From contig JBHOQX010000019.1 in assembly GCA_042408595.1 (NCBI GenBank), forward strand, positions 22,428-86,427: 64,000 nt of DNA, in the 5' to 3' direction. The notes beneath the pieces are model-generated. The model saw only the letters and a program-made list of their open reading frames with translations. It was not told the origin of the DNA and did not search any database. This document shows, one piece after another, positions 8,194 through 16,995 of the stretch. This DNA is from JBHOQX01 sp042408595 (GTDB lineage: Bacteria > Chloroflexota > Chloroflexia > Chloroflexales > Roseiflexaceae). A program made the translations under genes and the position numbers. Position 1 is the first letter of the stretch. The number at the start of each line of letters is the position of its first letter.

Positions 8194-10100
8194 GGCACCC
8201 CTCCATCCCGCTTGATGACGACCAGCGTGATGTCATCCGCCTGCGGCCCGACAGCTGAAAAATCGTGCACGGCGTTCAGGATCGCATTGAGAACATCGTC
8301 CGGTGTGCCGCGCGCGTTGGCGCGCAGCACCGCGTGCAGCCGCTCCTCGCCGAACAACTGCCGGCGGGCGTCCATCGCCTCGGTCACGCCATCGGTGTAA
8401 AGGCAGAGCACATCGCCCGGCGCCAGCACCACGCGACGCTGCTCGAAGCGCGGCTCGGGCACGACGCCCAGGACCATGCCGCTGGCCTGCAACTGCTCGA
8501 TCTGACCGGTCGCGGCGCGGCACAGCAGCGGGTAGTTGTGCCCAGCGTCGGCGTACTCCACACATCCGGTCGCGCCGTCCAGAATGCCGTAGAACGTGGT
8601 CACGAACAGGCCAGCACGGGCATCCGCCAGCAGCAGCCGGTTGGACTGCTCGAGCACCTCGCGTGGAGCGCGGCCATCGCTCGCGGTGGCGCGGATAATC
8701 GTCCGCGAGAGCGCCATGAACAGCGCCGCCGGTACCCCCTTGTCGGTCACGTCGGCGATCACGATCCCCAGCCGCCCGGCGATGACCGGCGGTTCGGGGC
8801 GGGCGGCGCGCGGTGCGCCACGGCCGGTGCGCCAGAACTCCAGCTCCAGGTCGCGCCGGGTGAGCGCGGGGCGGGCCGCCGCCACCGGCGCGCCGCCCGC
8901 CGGAAGGGCCGCGCCGGATTCTGGCAACCCGATGAAGTCATAGAAATCGCCGCCGACCTGCTCCGCGGCGCGGTAGAAGGCGGCGATCGCGTACCCGGGG
9001 AAGCGCGGGCAGGCGTCCGGCAGAAAGCTGGCCTGGATGTCGCGGGCCAGCGCGAGCTGCTGTTCGAGCCGCTGGCGGGCGAGCACTTCCTGGTGCAGCC
9101 GCTCCCGTTCGAGCGTCTGGGCGAGCTGGCTGGCGAGCAGGTCGAGCAGTTGGGCTTCGTCGTCCAGAAAGCGGCGCGGCGCACGTGAGTTGACCAGCAG
9201 CATGCCGGCCGGAACGCCGTTGATCGTTACGGCAGCGGCCATGTGGCCGCGGAAGCGCTGCGCCTTGAGCAGCGGCGGAAGCGGGCTCATCGCGTCGGTT
9301 GCCAGGTCGGCGCTGCGCTCCGGCAGGTACCAGAGGTGCGGCTGCTGCGGATCGAGCACCGCCGGCAGCGAGGTGTTGTTGAGGAACTGCCAGCCGTGCG
9401 CCACGACGAGCCGCGCCACCCCCTGCGCCTCGTCCGCTTCGACAAAGGCGCAGGCTTCGACCTCCAGCAGCCGCGCGCCGACCCGCACCAGCCGTTGCAG
9501 CGCCGAGTCCAGCCCGGTGGCACCGAGCAGGTCCTGCGAGAGTTGGAGCAGCGCCGCCTGCTCCTGCACCCGCCGCACCTTCACCTGCTCGTACAGGCGG
9601 GCACGGGCGATCGCCGTGCCGAGCAGGTTGCCGATCGCCGAGAGAAGCTGGAGTTGCGCCGGGGTGAAGTTGCCGAACTCGGTCGTGGCGACGTTCAGGA
9701 TGCCGAGGATCTCGTCGCCGTTGCGGATCGGCACCGAGGCGTGGCGGGCCAGGCCGCGCTTGTCGCCGACGGCGCTGCGCAGCCGGCTGCACCGCACCAC
9801 GTTCACCGCCTGCGTCAGCCGGCCCTCGGCGCACAAATCCTGGCAGGTGCAGCCGTCCTGCCAGGCCGGGCCGGGGTAGGCGATCGCCGGGGGCAGGCTG
9901 TGGCGAGCGGCCAGGCGGAACTTCCCGGCATCGTCCGTGAGAAAGATCCAGCCGGTGTGCAGGCCCAGCAACTCGACGATATGGACCAGTGCGGCGTCCA
10001 GCGCCTCGCGCAGGTCGACGGCGCGGTTGAGCGTCTGCGACAGCGCATTGAGGGTCGTCAGCTCGGCGATTCGCCGCTGCGCGTCGCTTTGGGCAGGCAT
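8190..10100 (-). CDS. GAF-GAF-SpoIIE (PP2C-type) serine/threonine phosphatase
   Basis: A 636-residue cytosolic signalling phosphatase. Two GAF-like sensory domains (about 25-175 and 195-340) are joined by helices to a PPM/SpoIIE domain (about 365-630). Metal-binding blocks are VGGDFYDF, IADVTDKGVPAALFM, YADAGHNYPLL, LYTDGVTEA and QADDITLVV. Such proteins usually act on anti-anti-sigma (STAS) proteins in partner-switching modules; no STAS or RsbW-like gene is visible here, so its target is elsewhere. The first GAF contains a CTCQDLC cluster (about residues 83-89) that could bind metal or respond to redox. The start is the ATG at 10100. Confidence 0.9.
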   Translation of the reverse strand: MPAQSDAQRRIAELTTLNALSQTLNRAVDLREALDAALVHIVELLGLHTGWIFLTDDAGKFRLAARHSLPPAIAYPGPAWQDGCTCQDLCAEGRLTQAVNVVRCSRLRSAVGDKRGLARHASVPIRNGDEILGILNVATTEFGNFTPAQLQLLSAIGNLLGTAIARARLYEQVKVRRVQEQAALLQLSQDLLGATGLDSALQRLVRVGARLLEVEACAFVEADEAQGVARLVVAHGWQFLNNTSLPAVLDPQQPHLWYLPERSADLATDAMSPLPPLLKAQRFRGHMAAAVTINGVPAGMLLVNSRAPRRFLDDEAQLLDLLASQLAQTLERERLHQEVLARQRLEQQLALARDIQASFLPDACPRFPGYAIAAFYRAAEQVGGDFYDFIGLPESGAALPAGGAPVAAARPALTRRDLELEFWRTGRGAPRAARPEPPVIAGRLGIVIADVTDKGVPAALFMALSRTIIRATASDGRAPREVLEQSNRLLLADARAGLFVTTFYGILDGATGCVEYADAGHNYPLLCRAATGQIEQLQASGMVLGVVPEPRFEQRRVVLAPGDVLCLYTDGVTEAMDARRQLFGEERLHAVLRANARGTPDDVLNAILNAVHDFSAVGPQADDITLVVIKRDGGVP

Positions 10101-10125
10101 AAGCGCGATTGCAGCATGCAGCGTG

Positions 10126-10295
10126 CAGAGTGCAGATGAGACAACCCAACCTGCAATCTACAATCGACAATCTGCTATGAACTCTTCCAGCCGATGGCGA
10201 CATGCCCGATAGCCGGCAGATCGCCGCGCGGCACCAGGCCTCGTCCCGATTACAGAGTGCAGATGAGACAACCCAACCTGCAATCGACAATCTGC
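10126..10295. repeat. Direct repeat pair in the spacer
   Basis: A block starting CAGAGTGCAGATGAGACAAC and ending GACAATCTGC occurs at 10126-10175 and again at 10253-10295. The first copy has 7 extra bases. Similar CAATCTGCAATC strings occur in other spacers (1945, 3485, 31240, 57150). No gene is supported in 10101-10297. Confidence 0.7.
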
Positions 10296-10297
10296 AC

Positions 10298-10954
10298 TTA
10301 GCTATCCTTCTTCCGTCCGATCGCGACCCCATCGCGTAGTGGAATAATCACCGACTCGAGCTCGGGGTGGTGCATCATCGCCCGGTTGAAAGCCTGAATA
10401 CCGCGCACGACCGGCGCCGCATCCTCCTCGACCACCAGGCCGCTGCACAGCACATTGTCGGCGATCAACAGGCCGCCCGGGCGCAGGCGGGGCACGCACA
10501 GCTCCAGCGCGTGCGGTGCCTGTTCCTCGTTCGACAGATTGCGCAGAATATCGAGGAAGATCAGGTCGTATGGACCGGGCAAGCGTCCCAGCACCTCAAA
10601 CCATTCCCCCTCGTAGATCTCGAAGGCGTCCTTATAGCCGGCGCGCTCGGTATACTCCAGCGCCAGGCGGTAGCGGTCCGGCTGGCGCTCGATCGCTGTC
10701 AGCCGCCCACCAGCCGGCGCGACCGCCCGCAACAGCCACATGGCGGCGTACCCGGTGGCCGTGCCGATCTCCAGTGCCTCGCGCGCGCCGGTGCTCTTCG
10801 CCAGCAGGTAGAGAAACTGCCCCTGCGTCGGCCCGAGTAGCGGCAGGCCGTGCAGGTACGCACGCCGCTCTAGTTCGGCAAAGATCGGGGGGCGCTCCGG
10901 CATCAGCGCGGCGATATAGTCCTCAATGGCGATGTTTGTAATCTCATAGGCCAT
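10298..10954 (-). CDS. SAM-dependent O-methyltransferase (COMT-like, class I)
   Basis: A 218-residue cytosolic methyltransferase of the catechol/caffeoyl-CoA O-methyltransferase type. Motif I ALEIGTATGYAAMWLL binds SAM (about residue 58), with acidic AIERQP at the end of the next strand, LIFLDI for the metal-binding Asp region and LIADNVLCSG for motif III. Catalysis in this family needs a divalent cation. The start at MAYEITN (10954) is preceded by GGAAGGA 8 bases upstream; a longer frame begins within the promoter. It lies downstream of lutC on the same strand but has its own extended -10. The substrate cannot be read from the sequence. Confidence 0.85.
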   Translation of the reverse strand: MAYEITNIAIEDYIAALMPERPPIFAELERRAYLHGLPLLGPTQGQFLYLLAKSTGAREALEIGTATGYAAMWLLRAVAPAGGRLTAIERQPDRYRLALEYTERAGYKDAFEIYEGEWFEVLGRLPGPYDLIFLDILRNLSNEEQAPHALELCVPRLRPGGLLIADNVLCSGLVVEEDAAPVVRGIQAFNRAMMHHPELESVIIPLRDGVAIGRKKDS

Positions 10955-10999
10955 GGGCTCATCCTTCCCGCGGTTTCTTCTCGTCCTGGAACAGCGAAG

Positions 11000-11005
11000 A
11001 TTGTA
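11000..11005 (-). promoter_or_regulatory. Extended -10 element for the O-methyltransferase gene
   Basis: On the minus strand the sequence TGTTACAAT provides an extended -10 (TG-n-TACAAT). There is no good -35. Transcription would start about 40 nt before the ATG at 10954. Confidence 0.45.
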
Positions 11006-11020
11006 ACACACTTCCGCCGG

Positions 11021-11728
11021 CTAGGGGCCGGGCCAGGGGGCAGGGTCCAGTCCGACCTGCGCGTCTGACCCCTGAACCCGGACCTCCTCCCTGACGATCA
11101 GCACCTCCAGCGTGCGCGGGCCGTGGACACCCTCGACGCGGTTGAGCTCGATGTCGGAGGTGGCCGAGGGGCCGGAGATGAGCGTCAGCGGGCGGCCGGC
11201 TCGCGCGGCGGCCCCGAGCCGGGCGACCGCCTCCGGGAGGAGGCCGACGATCTGCCCGGCCTGAACGACGCAGAGGTGGTAGTCCGGCAGCAGCGTGAGC
11301 GCCCGCCGGCCCTGGGCCGCGCCGCCGTCCAGCACGATCGTCCCGGTCTGGGCGACAGCGAGCGCGCAGCCGGTCAGCACGCCGTCAGCGGCGTCGAGTT
11401 GCTCGTTGGTCAGGCCGCTGTCGCGCAGCAGCTCGACCCCCGGCGGCGCCCAGCCGGGCGGCAGGTCGGGCGGGGCGACAAGCCGGCGCACGCCCCGCGC
11501 GGCGCAGGCGGCGGCGATGGCGGCGGGCAGCTCCGCCGCCGATACGACCCGGACCTGCGCCTTGTAGTCGGTCAGCCGGTCCACCAGGCGCTCGATCAGC
11601 TCGTCCGGCGGCGCGTTGTCGCTGCGGCGGTAGCCGCCGGGCGCGGGCGGGGCGCCATCCCGCTCGCCGGGCGGCACGTCGCGCAGCGCGGCGCGGATTC
11701 GGCGCAGGATGTCATCGCGGGCAGTCAT
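11021..11728 (-). CDS. lutC: Lactate utilisation protein LutC (LUD domain)
   Basis: A 235-residue LUD-domain protein of the LutC/YkgG family. The N-terminus TARDDILRRIRAAL is the typical opening helix. The core has GVLTGCALAVAQTGTIVL, LLPDYHLCVVQAGQIV and the closing LISGPSATSDIELNRVEGVHGPRTLEVLIV, the family signature. LutABC together oxidise L-lactate to pyruvate, with LutC as the non-iron-sulphur subunit. Here it follows a trehalase-like gene and lutB on the same strand, so lutB and lutC are not adjacent as usual, and lutA is 8 kb away. Confidence 0.92.
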   Translation of the reverse strand: MTARDDILRRIRAALRDVPPGERDGAPPAPGGYRRSDNAPPDELIERLVDRLTDYKAQVRVVSAAELPAAIAAACAARGVRRLVAPPDLPPGWAPPGVELLRDSGLTNEQLDAADGVLTGCALAVAQTGTIVLDGGAAQGRRALTLLPDYHLCVVQAGQIVGLLPEAVARLGAAARAGRPLTLISGPSATSDIELNRVEGVHGPRTLEVLIVREEVRVQGSDAQVGLDPAPWPGP

Positions 11729-11818
11729 GCTGATAAGATGCGTCGGTCACCGGGTGACAAGATGACAAGGTGGCACGGTGAATCTAGCCGTCCTTCGTCC
11801 AACGTCCACCGTCGGCCG

Positions 11819-13021
11819 TCACTGCTGCTCCGCCAGCCTGCGGGCGAAGTCGGCGAACACGGCGTTGCTCCAGCCGAAGCCCGGCACCGACCCGTACAGC
11901 CCGGCCTCGGCGCGCGCGCCCACCCGCACGACATGGTACTTCTCCCAGAGCACGCCGGTCGCGGCGAAGACCGTGGCGCAGTTGTCGCACCACTTGCGCA
12001 TGATCCGCCGTGCATCGTCGCGGAAGCCGTAGCGCTCCAGCCCGGCGACGACCAGCCACTGCAGCGGCGCCCAGCCGTTCGGCCAGGCCCACTGCCGGCC
12101 GGCGCGCTGGCGCAGCGTCGTGACCAGGCCGCCGCGCTTTTCGAAGCGCGGCAGCCATGCATGCACGGCCCGTGCCGCCTGCTCCGGCGTCGCCAGCCCG
12201 GCCCACAGCGGGTAGAACCCGGCAAGCGACGGCTCCGGGTTGCGTCGCTCGTGGCGGTAGTCGAAGTCGAAGAAAAAGCCCTGCTCCGCATCCCACATCA
12301 GGTCGTGGATCGTCTCGGCGCGGCGGCGCGCGGCCTCGAACCAGCCGGCCATCGCCGCCGGACGGCCCGTCTCGCCGGCGAGCACTGCCAGATCCTGCTC
12401 GTAGACGTAGAGGATGCTGTTGAGATCCACCGGCAGGTGATCGAGCCAGCGATCTTCGCCGCGCTGGTTGCAGCAGCGGGTCGAGTGGTCCCAGCCGCTT
12501 TCGCACCCGGCGAGGATGTCGAGATAGTTGATGTCGAAATAGCGCGACAAGCCACGGTAGACCAGGCGGTGATGCGGCTGCGCCGTACCGCTCCAGACCG
12601 TCCGATGCTCCTGTTCGGCCAGCGCCGCCATGCGAGCGGTGAACGCCGGCAGGTCGCCGTCGCCGCGCCGCTGCTTCACCGCACAGGCCAGCCGGACGAG
12701 CTGCGTGAAGAACGGCGGCTGGCTGCGCGAGAGGAAGTAGAACCGGCTGGCGTTCGGGATAAGGCCGAAGCGCTCCAGCAGCGCGGCCATGTTCTCGGCC
12801 ATGTCCACGATCACCTGCTCGTGCGGCGTGCCGGCCAGTCCAAGCGCCATGAAGAAGCTGTCCCAGTAGTACATCTCCTGGAACATGGCGTTGCCAACCG
12901 GCTCGGCGGGCACGAGGTACGGCCGCGGCAGCCCGATCAATGTGCCGCTATCCGCCGGATTCGAGCGGATGATCTTCGGCCAGAACGCGGCGATGTAGCT
13001 CAGCACAGGGGTGTAGGTCAT
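11819..13021 (-). CDS. GH37 trehalase-like glycosidase
   Basis: A 400-residue (alpha/alpha)6 glycosidase. It matches the GH37 signatures: NAMFQEMYYWDSFFMALGL for the first block and QWAWPNGWAPLQ for the second (canonical QWDxPNGWxP). The likely catalytic acid is the Asp in ESGWDHSTR and the base the Glu in EKYHVV, both at family positions. LPVDLNSILY is also conserved. It is shorter than secreted E. coli TreA (about 560) and has no signal peptide, so it should act on cytosolic alpha,alpha-trehalose or a related disaccharide. The start at 13021 (MTYTPVL) is where similarity begins. It sits oddly between lutB and lutC. Confidence 0.75.
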   Translation of the reverse strand: MTYTPVLSYIAAFWPKIIRSNPADSGTLIGLPRPYLVPAEPVGNAMFQEMYYWDSFFMALGLAGTPHEQVIVDMAENMAALLERFGLIPNASRFYFLSRSQPPFFTQLVRLACAVKQRRGDGDLPAFTARMAALAEQEHRTVWSGTAQPHHRLVYRGLSRYFDINYLDILAGCESGWDHSTRCCNQRGEDRWLDHLPVDLNSILYVYEQDLAVLAGETGRPAAMAGWFEAARRRAETIHDLMWDAEQGFFFDFDYRHERRNPEPSLAGFYPLWAGLATPEQAARAVHAWLPRFEKRGGLVTTLRQRAGRQWAWPNGWAPLQWLVVAGLERYGFRDDARRIMRKWCDNCATVFAATGVLWEKYHVVRVGARAEAGLYGSVPGFGWSNAVFADFARRLAEQQ

Positions 13022-13160
13022 CGGATCGTGGACCACGGACGACAATGGCCGGTAGACGATGGACGAAAGCAGGCCCAACGATGTGCCTGCTTCTCTCAGA
13101 ACGCTTCGCGCTCGTCCTTCGTCCTTCCTCAAGAGCCGGCGGCAATCCGTTCATCACCCA

Positions 13161-14633
13161 TCATTCATTCTTCTTTTTCATCTCGAACGCTGCACTCCTC
13201 GTCCGCCACCACTCACGGAACGTCTGCCGGGGCGGCGCGGGCAAGTCGCGCATCGCCGTCCAGGCGGCGAGCGGTGGCGGCAGCGCCTCCAGGTAGCCGC
13301 GCCGCGCCAGCGGCCACGCGCCGATCTGCGCCAGCTTCTGCGCCGCCTCGTAGCGCCGACGGCTGGCGAACACCCGCGCCAGCGCCTTCATCGCCAGCGC
13401 CTCCGGGTCGGCCTGGGCCGCTAGCCCGCCGTGGTCCTCCTTTTGCCGCACGACCTCGCCGCGCAGGTGGATGAGCACCTCCGGAATGTTGATCTTCACC
13501 GGGCAGACATCGTAGCACGCGCCGCACAGCGACGAGGCGTACGGCAGCGACGGCGCGTGCTCGACACCCACCAGCAGCGGTGTGAGGATCGCGCCGATCG
13601 GGCCGGGGTAGACCGAGCCATAGGCGTGCCCTCCGGTGCGCTCATAGACCGGGCAGATATTCAGGCAGGCCGAGCAGCGGATGCAATGGAGCGCCTGCCG
13701 CCCGAGGGTGTCGGCCAGCGCCCGGGTGCGCCCGTCGTCCAGCAGCACCAGGTGGAACTCCTGCGGCCCGTCACCAGGCGTCACGCCTGTCCAACAGGTG
13801 GTATACGGGTTCATGCGCTCGCCGGTCGACGAGCGCGGCAGCAGTTGCAGAAAAACTTCCAGGTCCTCCCAGCGCGGCAACAACTTCTCGATGCCGAGGA
13901 CGGTGATCAGCACGCGCGGCAGCGTCAGGCACATGCGCCCGTTGCCCTCGGACTCGACCACGCAGACCGTGCCGGTCTCCGCGATGGCGAAGTTGCCGCC
14001 GCTGATCGCCACCGGCGTGGAGAGGAACTTACGCCGCAGGTAGCGGCGGGCGGCGGCGGCCAGCGCGCGCGGCTCGTCCGTCAGATCGGGCTCGCCGAGG
14101 GTGCGGATGAACAGCTCGCGAATCTCGGCGCGGTTCTTGTGGATAGCCGGCACCAGGATATGCGACGACTTCTCGCCGGCGAGCTGGATGATCAGCTCGG
14201 CCAGATCGGTCTCGATCGCGCTGATACCGGCGGCCTGGAGCGCCTCGTTCAGCCGGATCTCGTCGGTCGTCAGCGATTTGATCTTGATCACCTCGCGCGC
14301 GCCTGCGCCACGCACCAGGCCAGCGATGATCGCGTTGGCCTCGCGCGCGTCGCGCGCCCAGTGCACCCGCCCACCGGCTCGCGCGACCTGCTCCTCGAGT
14401 TGGATCAGGTAGCGGTCGAGATGGCGGATCGTGTGCTCCTTGATCGCCCGGCCCGCCTCGCGCAGCGCCTCCCAGTCCGGCAGCTCGCCGACGACCGCGG
14501 CGCGTTTGGCGCGGATGGTCTGCGTCGCCTTGCCCATATTGCGGCGCAGTTGCGGGTTGGCGAGCGCGGCGCGCGCCCCATCCGGAAAGTTCGGTGTCAG
14601 CGCGATCAGCACGGAGTCCGGTAGATGCGGCAT
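13161..14633 (-). CDS. lutB: Lactate utilisation iron-sulphur protein LutB
   Basis: A 490-residue LutB. The N-terminal LUD domain (about 60-300, with KIKSLTTDEIRLN and ISGGNFAIAETGT) is followed by two ferredoxin clusters, CIRCSACLNICPVY and CGACYDVCPVKI, each C-x2-C-x2-C-x3-C-like for [4Fe-4S] binding. The C-terminal 90 residues are the LutB tail domain. It transfers electrons during L-lactate oxidation with LutA and LutC. I start at 14633 (MPHLPDS): the extended -10 at 14669-14674 places transcription near 14662, so the in-frame ATG at 14651 would have almost no leader. Confidence 0.93.
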   Translation of the reverse strand: MPHLPDSVLIALTPNFPDGARAALANPQLRRNMGKATQTIRAKRAAVVGELPDWEALREAGRAIKEHTIRHLDRYLIQLEEQVARAGGRVHWARDAREANAIIAGLVRGAGAREVIKIKSLTTDEIRLNEALQAAGISAIETDLAELIIQLAGEKSSHILVPAIHKNRAEIRELFIRTLGEPDLTDEPRALAAAARRYLRRKFLSTPVAISGGNFAIAETGTVCVVESEGNGRMCLTLPRVLITVLGIEKLLPRWEDLEVFLQLLPRSSTGERMNPYTTCWTGVTPGDGPQEFHLVLLDDGRTRALADTLGRQALHCIRCSACLNICPVYERTGGHAYGSVYPGPIGAILTPLLVGVEHAPSLPYASSLCGACYDVCPVKINIPEVLIHLRGEVVRQKEDHGGLAAQADPEALAMKALARVFASRRRYEAAQKLAQIGAWPLARRGYLEALPPPLAAWTAMRDLPAPPRQTFREWWRTRSAAFEMKKKNE

Positions 14634-14668
14634 GGCTGGCCCATGGATCATGCGCGGTGGCTGCGGGT

Positions 14669-14674
14669 AGTATA
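14669..14674 (-). promoter_or_regulatory. Extended -10 promoter of lutB
   Basis: The minus strand reads TGCTATACT, an extended -10 (TG-n-TATACT) 36 bases from the lutB ATG. No clear -35 is present. The promoter probably drives lutB, the trehalase-like gene and lutC. Confidence 0.55.
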
Positions 14675-14730
14675 GCACGAGAAAGGCGAGCCGACGCCAT
14701 CACGCCGGCCCCGCTGCAGACGCCCGCCGC

Positions 14731-16386
14731 TCAGGCGTCCGGGGGCGCCGCAGGAAGCCGCACGGTGAACGCGCTCCCTTTTCCGACTTCGCTCTCCACC
14801 TCGACGACCCCCCCGTGCAGCGATACCAATTCGTTGACGACATACAGCCCCAGGCCGATCCCGACGATCTGTTGGTCCTGGGCATTCGGCGCGCGGTAGA
14901 AGCGGCGGAACAGGTTAGGCAGCGCCTCCGCCGGGATGCCGATGCCCTGGTCGCGCACGGTCATCCAGGCCCAACCGTTCGACTGCCCGACCACGATCTC
15001 AACCTCGCCACCGTTCGGGCTGTATTTCAGCGCGTTGTGTACCAGGTTCTGCAGCACTTCGTGGAGCCGCAGCTCGTCCCCCAGGACACGGGCCGGCGTT
15101 GGCCCGGCGGTGACCCGCAATTTGTGCCGGTCGAGTGTCGGGCGCACCTCCTCCGCGAGGCGGCGTACCAGGTCGTTCAGATCCAGCGGCCGCCGCTCGA
15201 TCGTGAACTGCCCGGTTTGCAGCCGTGAGACATCGAGCAGCGCGGTGATCATCCGGTTGAGGCGGCTGGCCTGCTCGACGATCGTCTGGAGCGCGCGGGC
15301 ATCACGCTCTGCGAGCGTGCTGGACCGGCTCATCCGCCGCTGGAGCAGTTGCGCGTGGCCCAACAGCCCGGTGAGCGGGGTGCGGAATTCGTGGGAGGCG
15401 ATCGACAGAAACTCATCGCGGATGCGGATGGCCTCGCGCGCCTCGCGGTACAGCTCGGCGTTTTCGAGCGCCACCGCCGCCCGGCGCGCCAGCTCGGCCG
15501 CCAGCATCAGGTCGGACGGGCCATAGCGCCGCCCGGAGGGCCCGGACACCAGCGCCAGCGCGCCAAGCGCGCGATCGCGCACCATCAGTGGCACGGCCAG
15601 CGCGCCGGTAACACCGGGCGCCAGCTCCCAGCCGGTCGCCGCTTCATCCCCGTGCGGTGTATCCACCAGCGGCGGGTAAATCATCGGCTCGCCGCTGCGC
15701 ACCGTAGCCGGCGTACCATGCGGCGCCGCCGGCATCAGCGGCCAGCGCGCTATTGCCGCTTCGATCCAGGCCGGATCGGCCCCCTCGCGGGCCTGGCTCA
15801 CTGCCCGCCGGAGCGCGCCACTCGGCTCGACCAGATCGACCGCGCACCAGTCGGCCAGGGTTGGCACGGCCAGCCGCGCGAGCGTGTCGAGGATGGCCTG
15901 CTCCTCCAGCGACGACGCGAGCAGGCGGCTGGCCTCGGCGAGGAATTGCAACTGCTGCACGCTCTCGCGCAGCGCCTGCTCGGCCAGCGCGGCCTGGCGC
16001 TCGGCCTGGCCGACGCGCACGGCGCTACGGATGCTCTGTGCCAGACGTTCCGGCGAGAGCGCGCCCTTGATCAGGTAGTCGGTGGCGCCGGCCTTCATGA
16101 TATCGACGGCGAGCTGCTCGTCGCCCTGGCCGGTCATCATAAGAATCGGTGTGGCGATGCCGCGGGCGCGGATCTCCCGCAATACCGCCAGGCCGTCGGC
16201 GCCGGGCAGCAGGTAGTCGAGCAGGATGCAATCAAAGGTGCGATCGGCGAGCGCGGCCAGCGCGGCAGCGCGATCCGGCGCCTCGACCAGCGTCGCCATC
16301 ACCCCGCCTTCCCGCAAGGCGCGCCGCACAGCCCTGCGGTCCAGGCCGTCGTCGTCGATGAGCAGAATGGTATACGTATCAGCCAT
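14731..16386 (-). CDS. REC-GAF-histidine kinase
   Basis: A 551-residue soluble kinase. An N-terminal receiver domain (1-125) has DDD at 11-13 and the phospho-acceptor Asp57 in CILLDYLLP. A GAF domain follows (about 150-310), then HisKA with His332 in IASHEFRTPL. The HATPase domain has the N-box NLVHNALKYS and G-boxes DQGIGIP and GIGLGLYVV. With a receiver ahead of the kinase, it can take a phosphate from another kinase and adjust its own activity. The CHASE3 kinase and Rcp1-like regulator directly upstream on the same strand are candidate partners. Confidence 0.92.
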   Translation of the reverse strand: MADTYTILLIDDDGLDRRAVRRALREGGVMATLVEAPDRAAALAALADRTFDCILLDYLLPGADGLAVLREIRARGIATPILMMTGQGDEQLAVDIMKAGATDYLIKGALSPERLAQSIRSAVRVGQAERQAALAEQALRESVQQLQFLAEASRLLASSLEEQAILDTLARLAVPTLADWCAVDLVEPSGALRRAVSQAREGADPAWIEAAIARWPLMPAAPHGTPATVRSGEPMIYPPLVDTPHGDEAATGWELAPGVTGALAVPLMVRDRALGALALVSGPSGRRYGPSDLMLAAELARRAAVALENAELYREAREAIRIRDEFLSIASHEFRTPLTGLLGHAQLLQRRMSRSSTLAERDARALQTIVEQASRLNRMITALLDVSRLQTGQFTIERRPLDLNDLVRRLAEEVRPTLDRHKLRVTAGPTPARVLGDELRLHEVLQNLVHNALKYSPNGGEVEIVVGQSNGWAWMTVRDQGIGIPAEALPNLFRRFYRAPNAQDQQIVGIGLGLYVVNELVSLHGGVVEVESEVGKGSAFTVRLPAAPPDA

Positions 16387-16569
16387 GAGGCCCTCATGCG
16401 AGTCAGAATCGGTCTACGAGGTCGGGCGAGTACGCCATCCAGGAATGGTTTCCAGCAGCGCATCGCGAGGGATGGGCGCTATCAACCACGCGACGGTGCA
16501 GGCATGCCAGGGGCTGCTAGCGCCGGTGCGTCGCTATTGGATGGTTTGAGGCAGCCGCTCATGGGGATC

Positions 16570-16995
16570 TCACGGCAGCTCGTTGATCGTCCAATATTTG
16601 TTCAGCGTCGCCATCGCTTCGACAAAGGCCGTGAAGGTAACCGGCTTCAGGATGTAGCCGGCGACATTCAGGTTGTAGGCTTCGACCTTGTCGCGCTCGT
16701 CATCGGAGGTCGTCAGCACGACGACGGTCAGGTGGCGCAGGCTGGGATCGCTGCGCAGTTCATGCAGAAATTCCAGGCCGCTCATCCGCGGCATGTTCAG
16801 GTCGAGCAGGACCAGCCGCCGCTCGCTCGGGATGCGCGCCGGCCCTTCGTCGCGCAGCATGGCCAGCGCCTGGACGCCATCCCGGGCGATGTAGAGCGGG
16901 TTGCGGATGTTGTTCTTTTTAAACGCCCGCTCGACATTCATCACATCCACGTCGTCGTCGTCGACCACAAGAATGTGCAGCAGTGTGTCGCTCAT
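16570..16995 (-). CDS. Single-domain response regulator, Rcp1-like
   Basis: A 141-residue stand-alone receiver with no output domain. Acidic residues are DDDD at 12-15, the phospho-acceptor Asp65 in LVLLDLNMP, Thr in VVVLTTSD and Lys in YILKPVTF. The long loop between helix 2 and strand 3 (ARIPSERR) and the C-terminal FVEAMATLNKYW are typical of the Rcp1-like receivers found beside phytochrome and PAS kinases. The ATG overlaps the kinase stop by ATGA, so it is almost certainly its cognate partner. It probably passes phosphate on or controls a partner by binding. Confidence 0.92.
   Translation of the reverse strand: MSDTLLHILVVDDDDVDVMNVERAFKKNNIRNPLYIARDGVQALAMLRDEGPARIPSERRLVLLDLNMPRMSGLEFLHELRSDPSLRHLTVVVLTTSDDERDKVEAYNLNVAGYILKPVTFTAFVEAMATLNKYWTINELP

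Noticed and set aside
11123..13474. A long plus-strand open frame opposite lutC and the trehalase-like gene
   Set aside because: Low-complexity composition and no motifs. The minus-strand frames encode clear LutC and GH37 proteins.
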